Below are positions 45,281-53,037 of a stretch of DNA of 64,000 nucleotides, one piece after another (the stretch's first letter is position 1; the number at the start of each line of letters is the position of its first letter). Position numbers and translations under genes: made by a program. The notes under the pieces were generated by a model that saw nothing but the letters and a program-made list of their open reading frames with translations, ran no database searches and was not told the origin of the DNA. Source of the DNA: Paraburkholderia acidicola. GTDB taxonomy: Bacteria; Pseudomonadota; Gammaproteobacteria; Burkholderiales; Burkholderiaceae. Location: positions 62,001-126,000 of the forward strand of contig NZ_MTZV01000003.1 of NCBI RefSeq assembly GCF_002362315.1, read 5' to 3'.

Positions 45281-46177
45281 TTGGCCCGTATCGTTCTGAA
45301 GATCGACGTCGACACGCTGCGCGGCACCCGCGAAGGCGTGCCGAACCTTGCGCGTATTTTCGACCGCTTCAAGGCGCGCGCCACTTTTCTCTTTAGCCTC
45401 GGGCCGGACCATACCGGCTGGGCGATGCGGCGCGTGCTGCGGCCGGGTTTTCTGCAGAAGGTGTCGCGCACGTCGGTGGTCGAGCACTACGGGCTCAAAC
45501 AGCTGATGTACGGCGTGTTGCTGCCCGGTCCGGATATCGGTGCGCGCGCGGCGTCGAACATGCGCGCGATCCACGAAGCCGGCTTCGAATGCGGCATTCA
45601 CACGTGGGACCACGTGTACTGGCAAGATAACGTCCGTACCCGAACGCGCGAATGGACCGTCGCGCAGATGCAGAAGAGCCATGCGCGCTTCGTCGAGATC
45701 TTCGGTACGCCGCCCGTCACGCACGGCGCAGCCGGCTGGCAGATGAACGGCCACGCATTCGAGCAGATCGACGCATGGGGCATGCGCTACGCGTCCGATG
45801 GGCGCGGCCATACGCCGTATTTTCCGGTGGTCGACGGCAAGACGCTGAACCATGTGCAGATGCCGACCACGCTGCCCACGCTCGACGAAGTGCTCGGCGT
45901 GGATGGTGTCGACACCGACACGGTGGCCGCGTGGCTCCTCAAGCGCACCGAGAACAATCCGCACGACCAGGTGTTCACGTTGCATGCGGAACTCGAAGGA
46001 CAGAAGCTCGCGCCCATCTTCGAACAGTTGCTCGACGGCTGGCGCGCGCAGGGCCACACGTTTGCCACGATGGGTGACTATCATGCCGCGCTGGACCGCG
46101 ACTCGCTGCCAACGTACCCTGTCACGTGGGGTGAAATTCCCGGCCGCTCCGGCGAACTGATCGTGCAGCCCGGCTGA
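45281..46177 (+). CDS. arnD: 4-deoxy-4-formamido-L-arabinose-phosphoundecaprenol deformylase
   Basis: The NodB-type polysaccharide deacetylase (CE4 fold) removes the formyl group after ArnC. The 298-residue product begins ARIVLKIDVDTLRGTREGVP, with metal ligands in KIDVDT and HTWDHVYW. The start is inferred as the TTG at 45281, because the family begins with this stretch and no ATG or GTG is available; the ribosome site is weak. Last of the arn genes. Confidence 0.92.
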   Translation: MARIVLKIDVDTLRGTREGVPNLARIFDRFKARATFLFSLGPDHTGWAMRRVLRPGFLQKVSRTSVVEHYGLKQLMYGVLLPGPDIGARAASNMRAIHEAGFECGIHTWDHVYWQDNVRTRTREWTVAQMQKSHARFVEIFGTPPVTHGAAGWQMNGHAFEQIDAWGMRYASDGRGHTPYFPVVDGKTLNHVQMPTTLPTLDEVLGVDGVDTDTVAAWLLKRTENNPHDQVFTLHAELEGQKLAPIFEQLLDGWRAQGHTFATMGDYHAALDRDSLPTYPVTWGEIPGRSGELIVQPG

Positions 46178-46281
46178 TCGCTCAGCCATCCGCTACCGGG
46201 CAGACCCTCCCCGCCTCGACGCTCAGGTCCAGTGCTGTCGCACGCAGACGACGGCGCAGACCATAACAAACGGAGAACCTC

Positions 46282-46743
46282 GTGCCCATTGCAGTCGACC
46301 AACCCGTCCCCGACTTCACCGCACCGGCAACCGGCGGAGATTTCACGCTGTCCGGTCTGCGGGGCAAAAAGGTGGTGCTGTATTTTTATCCGAAGGACAA
46401 CACGCCGGGCTGCACGACCGAAGGTCTGCAGTTTCGCGATCTGTACCCGAAATTCAAGAAGGCCGGCGCGGAAATCATCGGCGTATCGCGCGACAGCGTG
46501 CGCTCGCATGACAACTTCAAGGCCAAGCTGGAATTGCCGTTTCCGCTCGTCTCCGATAGCGACGAAACGCTGTGCACGCTCTTCAACGTCATCAAAATGA
46601 AGAAAATGTATGGCAAAGAGGTACGTGGAATCGAACGCTCCACGTTTCTGATCGACGGCAACGGCGTACTGCGTCAAGAATGGCGCGGCGTCAAGGTACC
46701 CGGCCATGTCGACGCTATTCTGGAGGCTGTACAAGCGCTATGA
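46282..46743 (+). CDS. bcp: Thioredoxin-dependent peroxiredoxin Bcp
   Basis: The 153-residue protein is an atypical 2-Cys/1-Cys peroxiredoxin with the peroxidatic Cys in YPKDNTPGCTTEG. The expected resolving Cys five residues later (CTTEGxxFRD) is absent, so it would act as a 1-Cys type using thioredoxin. It starts with a GTG at 46282 preceded by GGAG. It lies 104 bp after arnD and may be read through from the arn operon. Confidence 0.93.
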   Translation: MPIAVDQPVPDFTAPATGGDFTLSGLRGKKVVLYFYPKDNTPGCTTEGLQFRDLYPKFKKAGAEIIGVSRDSVRSHDNFKAKLELPFPLVSDSDETLCTLFNVIKMKKMYGKEVRGIERSTFLIDGNGVLRQEWRGVKVPGHVDAILEAVQAL

Positions 46744-46756
46744 GGCGCGTTATATT
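46728..46756 (+). promoter_or_regulatory. Sigma-70 promoter candidate at the end of bcp
   Basis: TGTACA (46728-46733, 4/6), a 17-nt spacer and TATATT (46751-46756, 5/6). It would start RNA near 46763, just after the bcp stop. Confidence 0.55.
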
Positions 46757-46762
46757 GGGCTG

Positions 46763-46898
46763 CAATGAGTGCCTGTCTACCCTATTCTCTTCTCCGCTGC
46801 GCCAGGTTTCGCGCTGATAGCGCTGGAACTACGAGGCGCACCGTGATGATCGAAGTCGAGCCGCTGGTCCCGGTTGCCGGGACGGCGGCTTTTTTAAT
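46763..46898 (+). ncRNA. Candidate small RNA or attenuated phoH leader
   Basis: About 135 nt bounded by a promoter (46728-46756) and an intrinsic terminator (46860-46897). In between is a nested hairpin: TGCGCC pairs with GGCGCA, GTTTC with GGAAC, and GCGCT with AGCGC around a GAT loop. The only open frame (46765-46977) runs through the terminator and has no homology I know. It could equally be the attenuated leader of phoH, which starts 182 nt later. Confidence 0.45.
46860..46897 (+). terminator. Rho-independent terminator between bcp and phoH
   Basis: GTCCCGG and CCGGGAC flank a TTG loop. The stem extends outward as GCCGC/GCGGC across a small bulge, and TTTTTTAATT follows. Confidence 0.8.
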
Positions 46899-47079
46899 TG
46901 TGCGTAGCCGTTCTTTCATGCGCCAGCGCACTTTCGTCAAGGAGACGATCGAAGACCAGGCGAACCGGCATCTCTAAACCGAAGCGCGCCTCCGGGCGCA
47001 AACTGCGTGCGCATCATGGGCACCGGCAGAATGCGACAGGCGGCGCACGATATGCGACCCGATTTCTTCGAGGGAAACC

Positions 47080-48909
47080 ATGCCTTTGCCTACCCCGCCC
47101 AGCAAGCTCGGCAATCTGTTGCCGCCTGACGAATACAAGGCCAAAGCCCAGCCGGCCAAATCCGCCAGAAAGCCGGGCAACGCCGCCGAGCCGGCCACGT
47201 CCGTGACGTCAGCCGAATACGCTCCGGCGAACGTCGCCGCTCCGATGACCCATGCGGCCAACGCCGCTACCACGTTGCACCCGGTACCCGCCGCTGCAGC
47301 CGAACCGGCCACGCAGGCTCGCGGGCGGAAATCCCGCCAGACCGCCGCCTTGCTGCAACCGGTGCCGGCTGCACGCCCGGAAGCCGAACCGGCCGTTGAA
47401 CCCGTCGTCGCGCGCTCGGCCCGGCAACCGGCGGCTGAAGCGCCGGCGGCCCGCGCACCGGCCCCGGCCCCGCGCGGCACCGAGAAGAAAAACGGCAAGC
47501 AGACTGGCGCAGTCGAAGTCCGCAAGCTGTTCGTGCTCGACACCAATGTGCTGATGCACGATCCGACCTGCCTGTTCCGTTTCGAGGAACACGACGTCTA
47601 TCTACCGATGATGACGCTCGAAGAACTCGACAACCACAAGAAGGGGATGTCGGAAGTCGCGCGCAACGCTCGTCAGGTGAGCCGCACGCTCGATGCGCTG
47701 GTGGCCAACTCGGGCGAGATTTCCGCGGGAATTCCGCTGTCGCGCCTCGGTAGCCGCGAAGCCGCCGGCAATCTGTACTTCCAGACCGAGCTGACGCACA
47801 TCGAGCCGGTCGAAGGTCTGCCGGAAGGCAAGGCTGACAACCAGATTCTCGGTGTCGTGCGCGCGCTGCAACGCGACCGGGCCGATCGCCAGGTCGTGCT
47901 GGTGTCGAAAGACATCAACATGCGCATCAAGGCGCACGCGCTCAGCCTGCCCGCCGAAGACTACTTCAACGACCAGGTTCTGGAAGACAAGGACCTCCTC
48001 TATACGGGTATCCGCGCGCTGCCGCAGGACTTCTGGACCAAGCACGCGAAGGGGATGGAGAGCTGGCAGGAGACGAAAACCGGCACGACCTACTACCGGG
48101 TCACCGGCCCGCTGTGCGCGTCGATGCTGGTCAACGAGTTCGTCTTTCTCGAACCGCAGAACGGCGAACCGGCCTTCCATGCGCTCGTGCGCGAACTGAA
48201 CGGCAAGACCGCGCTGCTGCAGACGCTGCGTGACTACGGCCACCACAAGAACAACGTGTGGGGCATCACGGCGCGTAACCGCGAACAGAACTTCGCGCTG
48301 AACCTGCTGATGAATCCGGACATCGATTTCGTCACGTTGCTCGGCCAGGCGGGCACCGGCAAGACGCTGGTCGCGCTGGCCGCAGGTCTTGCGCAGGTGC
48401 TCGACGAGAAGCGTTACAACGAGATCATCGTCACGCGCGCCACGGTGCCCGTCGGCGAAGACATCGGCTTCCTGCCGGGCACCGAGGAAGAGAAGATGCA
48501 GCCGTGGATGGGCGCATTCGACGATAACCTCGAAGTCCTGCAGAAAACCGACGATGCCGCCGGCGAATGGGGCCGCGCCGCCACCCAGGAGCTGATCCGC
48601 TCGCGCCTGAAGATCAAGAGCATGAACTTCATGCGCGGCCGGACCTTCGTCGACAAGTACCTGATCATCGACGAGGCGCAGAACCTGACGCCGAAGCAGA
48701 TGAAGACGCTGGTCACGCGGGCCGGTCCGGGGACGAAGATCATCTGCCTCGGCAATATCGCGCAGATCGATACGCCGTACCTGACGGAAGGTAGTTCGGG
48801 GCTCACGTACGTGGTCGATCGTTTCAAGGGCTGGGCGCACAGCGGTCACGTGACGCTCGCCCGCGGCGAGCGCTCGCGGCTGGCCGATTACGCGTCCGAC
48901 ATCCTGTAG
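47080..48909 (+). CDS. PIN-domain/PhoH ATPase fusion protein (PhoH2-like)
   Basis: The 609-residue protein has three parts. First is a ~145-residue Ala/Pro-rich extension with no visible fold. Second is a PIN-type ribonuclease domain (residues ~148-300: KLFVLDTNVLMHDP, LEELDNHKKG). Third is a PhoH P-loop ATPase with Walker A GQAGTGKT (~422-429) and Walker B YLIIDEAQNLTPKQMK (~526-541). PIN-PhoH proteins are RNA helicase/RNase enzymes in actinobacteria; the betaproteobacterial role is untested. A PIN-less PhoH next to ybeY is not in this window. A strong terminator follows. Confidence 0.9.
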   Translation: MPLPTPPSKLGNLLPPDEYKAKAQPAKSARKPGNAAEPATSVTSAEYAPANVAAPMTHAANAATTLHPVPAAAAEPATQARGRKSRQTAALLQPVPAARPEAEPAVEPVVARSARQPAAEAPAARAPAPAPRGTEKKNGKQTGAVEVRKLFVLDTNVLMHDPTCLFRFEEHDVYLPMMTLEELDNHKKGMSEVARNARQVSRTLDALVANSGEISAGIPLSRLGSREAAGNLYFQTELTHIEPVEGLPEGKADNQILGVVRALQRDRADRQVVLVSKDINMRIKAHALSLPAEDYFNDQVLEDKDLLYTGIRALPQDFWTKHAKGMESWQETKTGTTYYRVTGPLCASMLVNEFVFLEPQNGEPAFHALVRELNGKTALLQTLRDYGHHKNNVWGITARNREQNFALNLLMNPDIDFVTLLGQAGTGKTLVALAAGLAQVLDEKRYNEIIVTRATVPVGEDIGFLPGTEEEKMQPWMGAFDDNLEVLQKTDDAAGEWGRAATQELIRSRLKIKSMNFMRGRTFVDKYLIIDEAQNLTPKQMKTLVTRAGPGTKIICLGNIAQIDTPYLTEGSSGLTYVVDRFKGWAHSGHVTLARGERSRLADYASDIL

Positions 48910-48930
48910 TCGCGGCTGGAAAGCCATGCA

Positions 48931-48967
48931 AAACCGCGCCCGGTGTGATGCCGGGCGCGGTTTTTTT
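48931..48967 (+). terminator. Rho-independent terminator after phoH
   Basis: A perfect 13-bp stem (48931-48943 with 48951-48963) has a 7-nt loop, and the T-run begins inside the 3' arm. It lies 22 nt after the stop. Confidence 0.93.
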
Positions 48968-49119
48968 GTTTACAGCCGCCGATTTGACCAACCACCGAGC
49001 AACACTTAGCGCGTAAACTTCAAGTAATTTATCAACTTTTCTTGCCGGAGCCGCCCCGGACGGGCTACCATCCGCTCATCGTCCGCCTTAAGCGAGCGTT
49101 TAGCTCGCCCGTGCTTTTC

Positions 49120-50280
49120 ATGCGCCGACTCGGATTTTCGCTGCTGATCGTCGTGCTGCTCGCCGCGTGCTCCAGTGCACCGCAGCGGATTTCGCGCAGC
49201 CCATCCAGTGCGCCGGTAGCCGGCAACGCCTACCGCACCACCCCGCCCGGCTTCCCTAATTTCGTCGATCACAGCGTCGGACGCGAGGAAATCTCGATCC
49301 AGGCGATGAGCCTCGTCGGCATTCCGTACCGCTGGGGCGGCAACACGCCGGAGGCCGGGTTCGATTGCAGCGGGCTGGTGCGCTATGTGGTCGATCGAGC
49401 CGCCTCGGTGAATCTGCCGCGCACGACGGCCGATATGAGCAGCCGCGGTGAGACGATCGAACCCGACGAAGTCGCGCCCGGCGACCTGATCTTCTTCAAT
49501 ACGACCGGCCGCCCGCATTCGCATGTGGGCATCTATGTCGGCAAGCTGCGCTTCGTTAACGCGCCGTCGACGGGCGGCACGGTGCGCATCGACTATCTGA
49601 CCAATCCGTACTGGGCCAAGCACTTCGACGGCATCCGCCGGGTTGCGCCGGCGAAGACTGCGCCGTTCGATACGCCGGTGTATCAGGCATCGACGGTACC
49701 GGAGCGTGTCGCACCGGTGGCGCAAGCTACGGTGGCTGCCGCCGTGCCGCAAGCGGTTCTGCCACCCGCTGCGCCGACGATGCGTGCCGTGTCCAGCCCG
49801 CAACCGCTGACAGCGAGTGTGGCGCCTACTGCCGCCACGGCATCCGCATCAGCATCTGCCGATCCATTCGAGCCGCCTCCTCCGGGCATGAGTGCTGCGC
49901 AGATGCAGGCCCGTGCTGCGGGTGCCGTGACACCGCCGACGGCATCGGCATCTGCACCGCCAGTTGAGCCTTCTTCGATGCCGAACAGCAACGCACTGGC
50001 CGCCGCGGAAACCACACCTGCCGCCAGCACGGCGGTGCAAGCCCGTCCGGCGTTGGCCACCGCTGCTCAGCAACCCACCGATCCGATCAACGCCGCCGCC
50101 GACGCATTCGAGCCACCCCCACCCGCCTCTGTCGCAGTCCGCCAGGCGCAACAAGCGCGCCGGGCCGGTACAGCAGAAAGCGTACAGATCATGCGTGCAT
50201 CGACGGCCTCGCGCCCGATCCCCGCTCCCACCCAGACCGGCGACGACCCAATCGCCCGCTTCGCCAACGGCAGCGACTGA
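49120..50280 (+). CDS. NlpC/P60 family cell-wall peptidase lipoprotein with Pro/Ala-rich tail
   Basis: The 386-residue protein has a lipoprotein signal (MRRLGFSLLIVVLLAAC, Cys17) and an NlpC/P60 domain at ~55-170 with catalytic Cys83 (FDCSGLV) and His135 (HSHVGIY). Position 147 is Asn (FVNAPSTGG), where Asn or His can complete the triad. The ~215-residue tail is Ala/Pro/Ser-rich with a duplicated block ADxFEPPPP followed by a QARAG-like segment (~residues 246 and 326). It probably cleaves D-Glu-mDAP peptide bonds. The ATG at 49120 is chosen for the signal peptide. Confidence 0.87.
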   Translation: MRRLGFSLLIVVLLAACSSAPQRISRSPSSAPVAGNAYRTTPPGFPNFVDHSVGREEISIQAMSLVGIPYRWGGNTPEAGFDCSGLVRYVVDRAASVNLPRTTADMSSRGETIEPDEVAPGDLIFFNTTGRPHSHVGIYVGKLRFVNAPSTGGTVRIDYLTNPYWAKHFDGIRRVAPAKTAPFDTPVYQASTVPERVAPVAQATVAAAVPQAVLPPAAPTMRAVSSPQPLTASVAPTAATASASASADPFEPPPPGMSAAQMQARAAGAVTPPTASASAPPVEPSSMPNSNALAAAETTPAASTAVQARPALATAAQQPTDPINAAADAFEPPPPASVAVRQAQQARRAGTAESVQIMRASTASRPIPAPTQTGDDPIARFANGSD

Positions 50281-50375
50281 CGCGCAGCCGGCCGATTGGC
50301 CGACTGGTTGGCGTACGGACTCACCGTAGCTCTGCTATCGTTTTCGTTATTCCCCTAGACTGCGGAGCAACGGCG

Positions 50376-51182
50376 ATGGATCTCGGGCTGACAAACAAAG
50401 TGGTTCTGATTACCGGTGGCAGCAAGGGCATCGGCCTCGCATGCGCGCGCGCTTTCGCACTGGAAGGCGCCAAAGTCGCGATCGTGTCGCGCGATCCCGC
50501 CAATCTCGCACGGGCCCGCGAGCAACTCGCGAGCGAAGGGCTGCACGTACACCTCACGCGCGCCGACCTGCACGACCCGCACAGCGCCGCCGATGTCGTC
50601 GAAGACGCGACGACCGCGGTCGGTCCAATCGACATCCTGATTAACAGCGCCGGTGCCGCGCGCCGCTACGATCCAGAATCGCTCGATGCCGACGCGTTCC
50701 GCGCGACGATGGAGGCGAAGTACTTTCCCTACATCTACCCGCAGCAGGAAGTGCTGCGCCGGATGGCCGAGCGGGTCAAGGGCGGCCAGGCGAAGGAGCC
50801 TGGCACGATCGTCAATATCATCGGGATGGGCGGCAAGGTCGCGAGCGATATCCACATCGCGGGCGGCGCGGCGAATGCCGCACTGATGCTCGCGACTGTC
50901 GGGCTCGCGCATTACTACGCGCGCTACGGCATCCGGATCAATGCGATCAACCCGGGCGCCACGCTGACCGAGCGGGTCGAAGAAGTACTGAAGATGGACG
51001 CCGACAAGCAAGGCATCGAGGTCGCGGAGGCCCAGGCGCGCAGCGAAGCACGTGTGCCGCTCGGGCGCTATGCGAAGCCGGAGGAAATTGCGGACGTCGC
51101 GCTGTTTCTCGCGAGCCGCCGCGCGAGTTACGTGACCGGTGCGATCGTGCCAATGGATGGCGGGAGTACGCCGCTCATCTGA
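50376..51182 (+). CDS. Short-chain dehydrogenase/reductase
   Basis: The 268-residue classical SDR has the cofactor motif TGGSKGIGLA (NADP-type by the Arg-rich IVSRDPANL), an NSAGAARRY loop (the NNAG position reads NSAG), and the active-site region with YYARYGIRINAINPGAT. The Tyr-x3-Lys catalytic pair is not in its usual form: the segment reads HYYARYGIR, with Arg where Lys is expected, so activity should be checked. The substrate is unknown. CGGAG precedes the ATG. Confidence 0.82.
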   Translation: MDLGLTNKVVLITGGSKGIGLACARAFALEGAKVAIVSRDPANLARAREQLASEGLHVHLTRADLHDPHSAADVVEDATTAVGPIDILINSAGAARRYDPESLDADAFRATMEAKYFPYIYPQQEVLRRMAERVKGGQAKEPGTIVNIIGMGGKVASDIHIAGGAANAALMLATVGLAHYYARYGIRINAINPGATLTERVEEVLKMDADKQGIEVAEAQARSEARVPLGRYAKPEEIADVALFLASRRASYVTGAIVPMDGGSTPLI

Positions 51183-51255
51183 TGTTGATGGTGGCCGGCG
51201 CCCTGGACAGGACGCCGGTCCGCTACCGTACCGCCTTACTGAACCCGCGGGAAAC

Positions 51256-52266
51256 TCACAGCAACCGGTGCGCGAGCCACCACCCGACCGCCGCCAGCAG
51301 CGCAGACGCGGGAATCGTCAGCACCCAGGCCCAGACGATATTGCCCGCAACTCCCCAACGCACCGCACTCAGCTTCCGCGTTGCGCCGACACCGACGATA
51401 GCGCCGGTGATGGTATGCGTCGTCGACACCGGAATGCCAAGCCACGAAGCCAGGAACAGCGTGATCGCGCCACCTGATTCGGCACAGAAGCCGCCGACCG
51501 GTTTCAGCTTGGTGATCTTCTGCCCCATCGTGCGCACGATGCGCCAGCCGCCGAACAGCGTGCCGAGCCCCATCGACAGATAGCACGCACCGATCACCCA
51601 CAACGGCGGCGCGTCGGCGGTACTTGCCGCGTAGCCCGTGGCGATCAGCAGCATCCAGATGATGCCGATGGTTTTCTGCGCATCGTTGCCACCGTGGCCG
51701 AGGCTGTAGAGGCCCGCAGAAATGAGCTGCAGCCGGCGAAACCGCCGGTCGACCTTGCTGGGCGGCGTGCGGAAGTAGATCCACGAGACCGCCAGCATGA
51801 AGAACGAGCCGAGCACAAAACCGAGCAGCGGCGACAGGAAAATAAACGCAACGGTTTTCAGCAGACCGTCAACGTTAAGCGCGCCCCACCCCGATTTGGC
51901 AAGCGCCGCACCGACCAGGCCGCCGATCAGCGCATGTGACGAACTCGACGGAATGCCGTAGTACCACGTGACGATGTTCCAGCCGATCGCGCCGATCAGC
52001 GCGCCGAACACGACGTAGTGATCGACGATGGCGGGATCGATGGTCCCTTTGCCGACGGTCTGCGCGACTTTCAGGTGGAAAACGAAATAGGCGATGACAT
52101 TGAACGCGGCTGCAAACGCCACGGCCTGCTGGGGTTTCAGCACGCCGGTCGACACGACTGTCGCGATCGAATTCGCCGCGTCGTGGAAACCGTTCATGAA
52201 ATCGAAGACGAGCGCGACGACGACGAGCGTGGCCACCACTCCGATGGCGAGTTGAATCGAATGCAT
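51256..52266 (-). CDS. pit: Low-affinity inorganic phosphate transporter, PitA type
   Basis: The 336-residue PiT-family permease (metal-phosphate:H+ symport) has the duplicated PiT signatures FDFMNGFHDAANSIAT near the N-terminus and SLGHGGNDAQKTIGII in the second half. It is shorter than E. coli PitA (499), like the PitA-DUF47 systems of many bacteria. Its start overlaps the DUF47 stop by one base, so the two form one transcript. Confidence 0.92.
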   Translation of the reverse strand: MHSIQLAIGVVATLVVVALVFDFMNGFHDAANSIATVVSTGVLKPQQAVAFAAAFNVIAYFVFHLKVAQTVGKGTIDPAIVDHYVVFGALIGAIGWNIVTWYYGIPSSSSHALIGGLVGAALAKSGWGALNVDGLLKTVAFIFLSPLLGFVLGSFFMLAVSWIYFRTPPSKVDRRFRRLQLISAGLYSLGHGGNDAQKTIGIIWMLLIATGYAASTADAPPLWVIGACYLSMGLGTLFGGWRIVRTMGQKITKLKPVGGFCAESGGAITLFLASWLGIPVSTTHTITGAIVGVGATRKLSAVRWGVAGNIVWAWVLTIPASALLAAVGWWLAHRLL

Positions 52267-52892
52267 CAGGCGTTTTCCAGCACGATGCCTTCAAGGATGT
52301 TCGCGACGTCCTCGCATTTGTCGGTGATCAGCTCGAGCAGTTCGTAGACGGCCTTCAGCTTGATCAGCGTCTTGACGTCGTCTTCCTCGCGAAAGAGCTT
52401 CGACATCGCGGAACGCAGCACGCTGTCGGCTTCCGATTCGAGCCGGTCGATCTCCTCGCAAACCTTGAGAATCTGGCTCGCCTGCTTCATGTCGGACAGC
52501 ATCGCGACCGCGGCCTGCACACGCTCAGCCGTCGCCGTGCAGATGTGCGCGAGCTGGCTCGCTTCAGAGGTGACCGCCTGCACGTCGTACAGCGAAATGG
52601 TCGTGGCAACGTCCTCCATCAAGTCGAGGATGTCGTCCATCGTGGTGATCAGCTTGTGGATTTCGTCGCGATCGAGCGGCGTGATGAAGGTCTTGTGCAG
52701 CAGGTCGATGGTTTCGTGCGTGAGCTTGTCGGCGGCTTTCTCGGCGGTCTGGACGTTCTGCTTGTGGATCTCCGCGTCAGCGAGATTGTCGATCAGCAGT
52801 TCGAGTTCGCGGCTCGCCGAAACGATGTACTTGGCGTGCTCATTAAATATTTCAAAGAACTTGCCCTCGGTGGGCATAAATCGACCGAACAT
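52266..52892 (-). CDS. DUF47/PhoU-like regulator of Pit (TIGR00153 family)
   Basis: The 208-residue all-helical protein is related to PhoU (KAADKLTHETIDLLHKTFITP, DREEIHKL-like DRDEIHKLITTMDDILDLMEDV). DUF47 proteins are regularly paired with Pit transporters and thought to modulate them. The ATG at 52892 follows GGGAT; TACAAT lies ~50 bp upstream on this strand. Confidence 0.9.
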   Translation of the reverse strand: MFGRFMPTEGKFFEIFNEHAKYIVSASRELELLIDNLADAEIHKQNVQTAEKAADKLTHETIDLLHKTFITPLDRDEIHKLITTMDDILDLMEDVATTISLYDVQAVTSEASQLAHICTATAERVQAAVAMLSDMKQASQILKVCEEIDRLESEADSVLRSAMSKLFREEDDVKTLIKLKAVYELLELITDKCEDVANILEGIVLENA

Positions 52893-53037
52893 GGAAATCC
52901 CGGTAAATGGTCACGTGATGGCTGACATAAAACCGCAACATTGTACCGGTGTGAGCCGGTTGCGGCACGCTCTGTGTCACTCCATCGTGGCCATTCACCC
53001 TGCATAGCGGCTGTTCGCGCCGCTCTCGACGCGCTGG

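Larger units (their letters stand above)
46744..47079. other. Gene-free stretch between bcp and phoH
   Basis: The 336-bp stretch holds the candidate small RNA and its terminator in the first half. The second half (46899-47079) shows no clear promoter or structure apart from AGGGAA before the phoH start. Confidence 0.5.

Noticed and set aside
46765-46977. 70-codon frame across the bcp-phoH gap
   Set aside because: It runs through an intrinsic terminator, lacks a ribosome site and has no homology I recognise.
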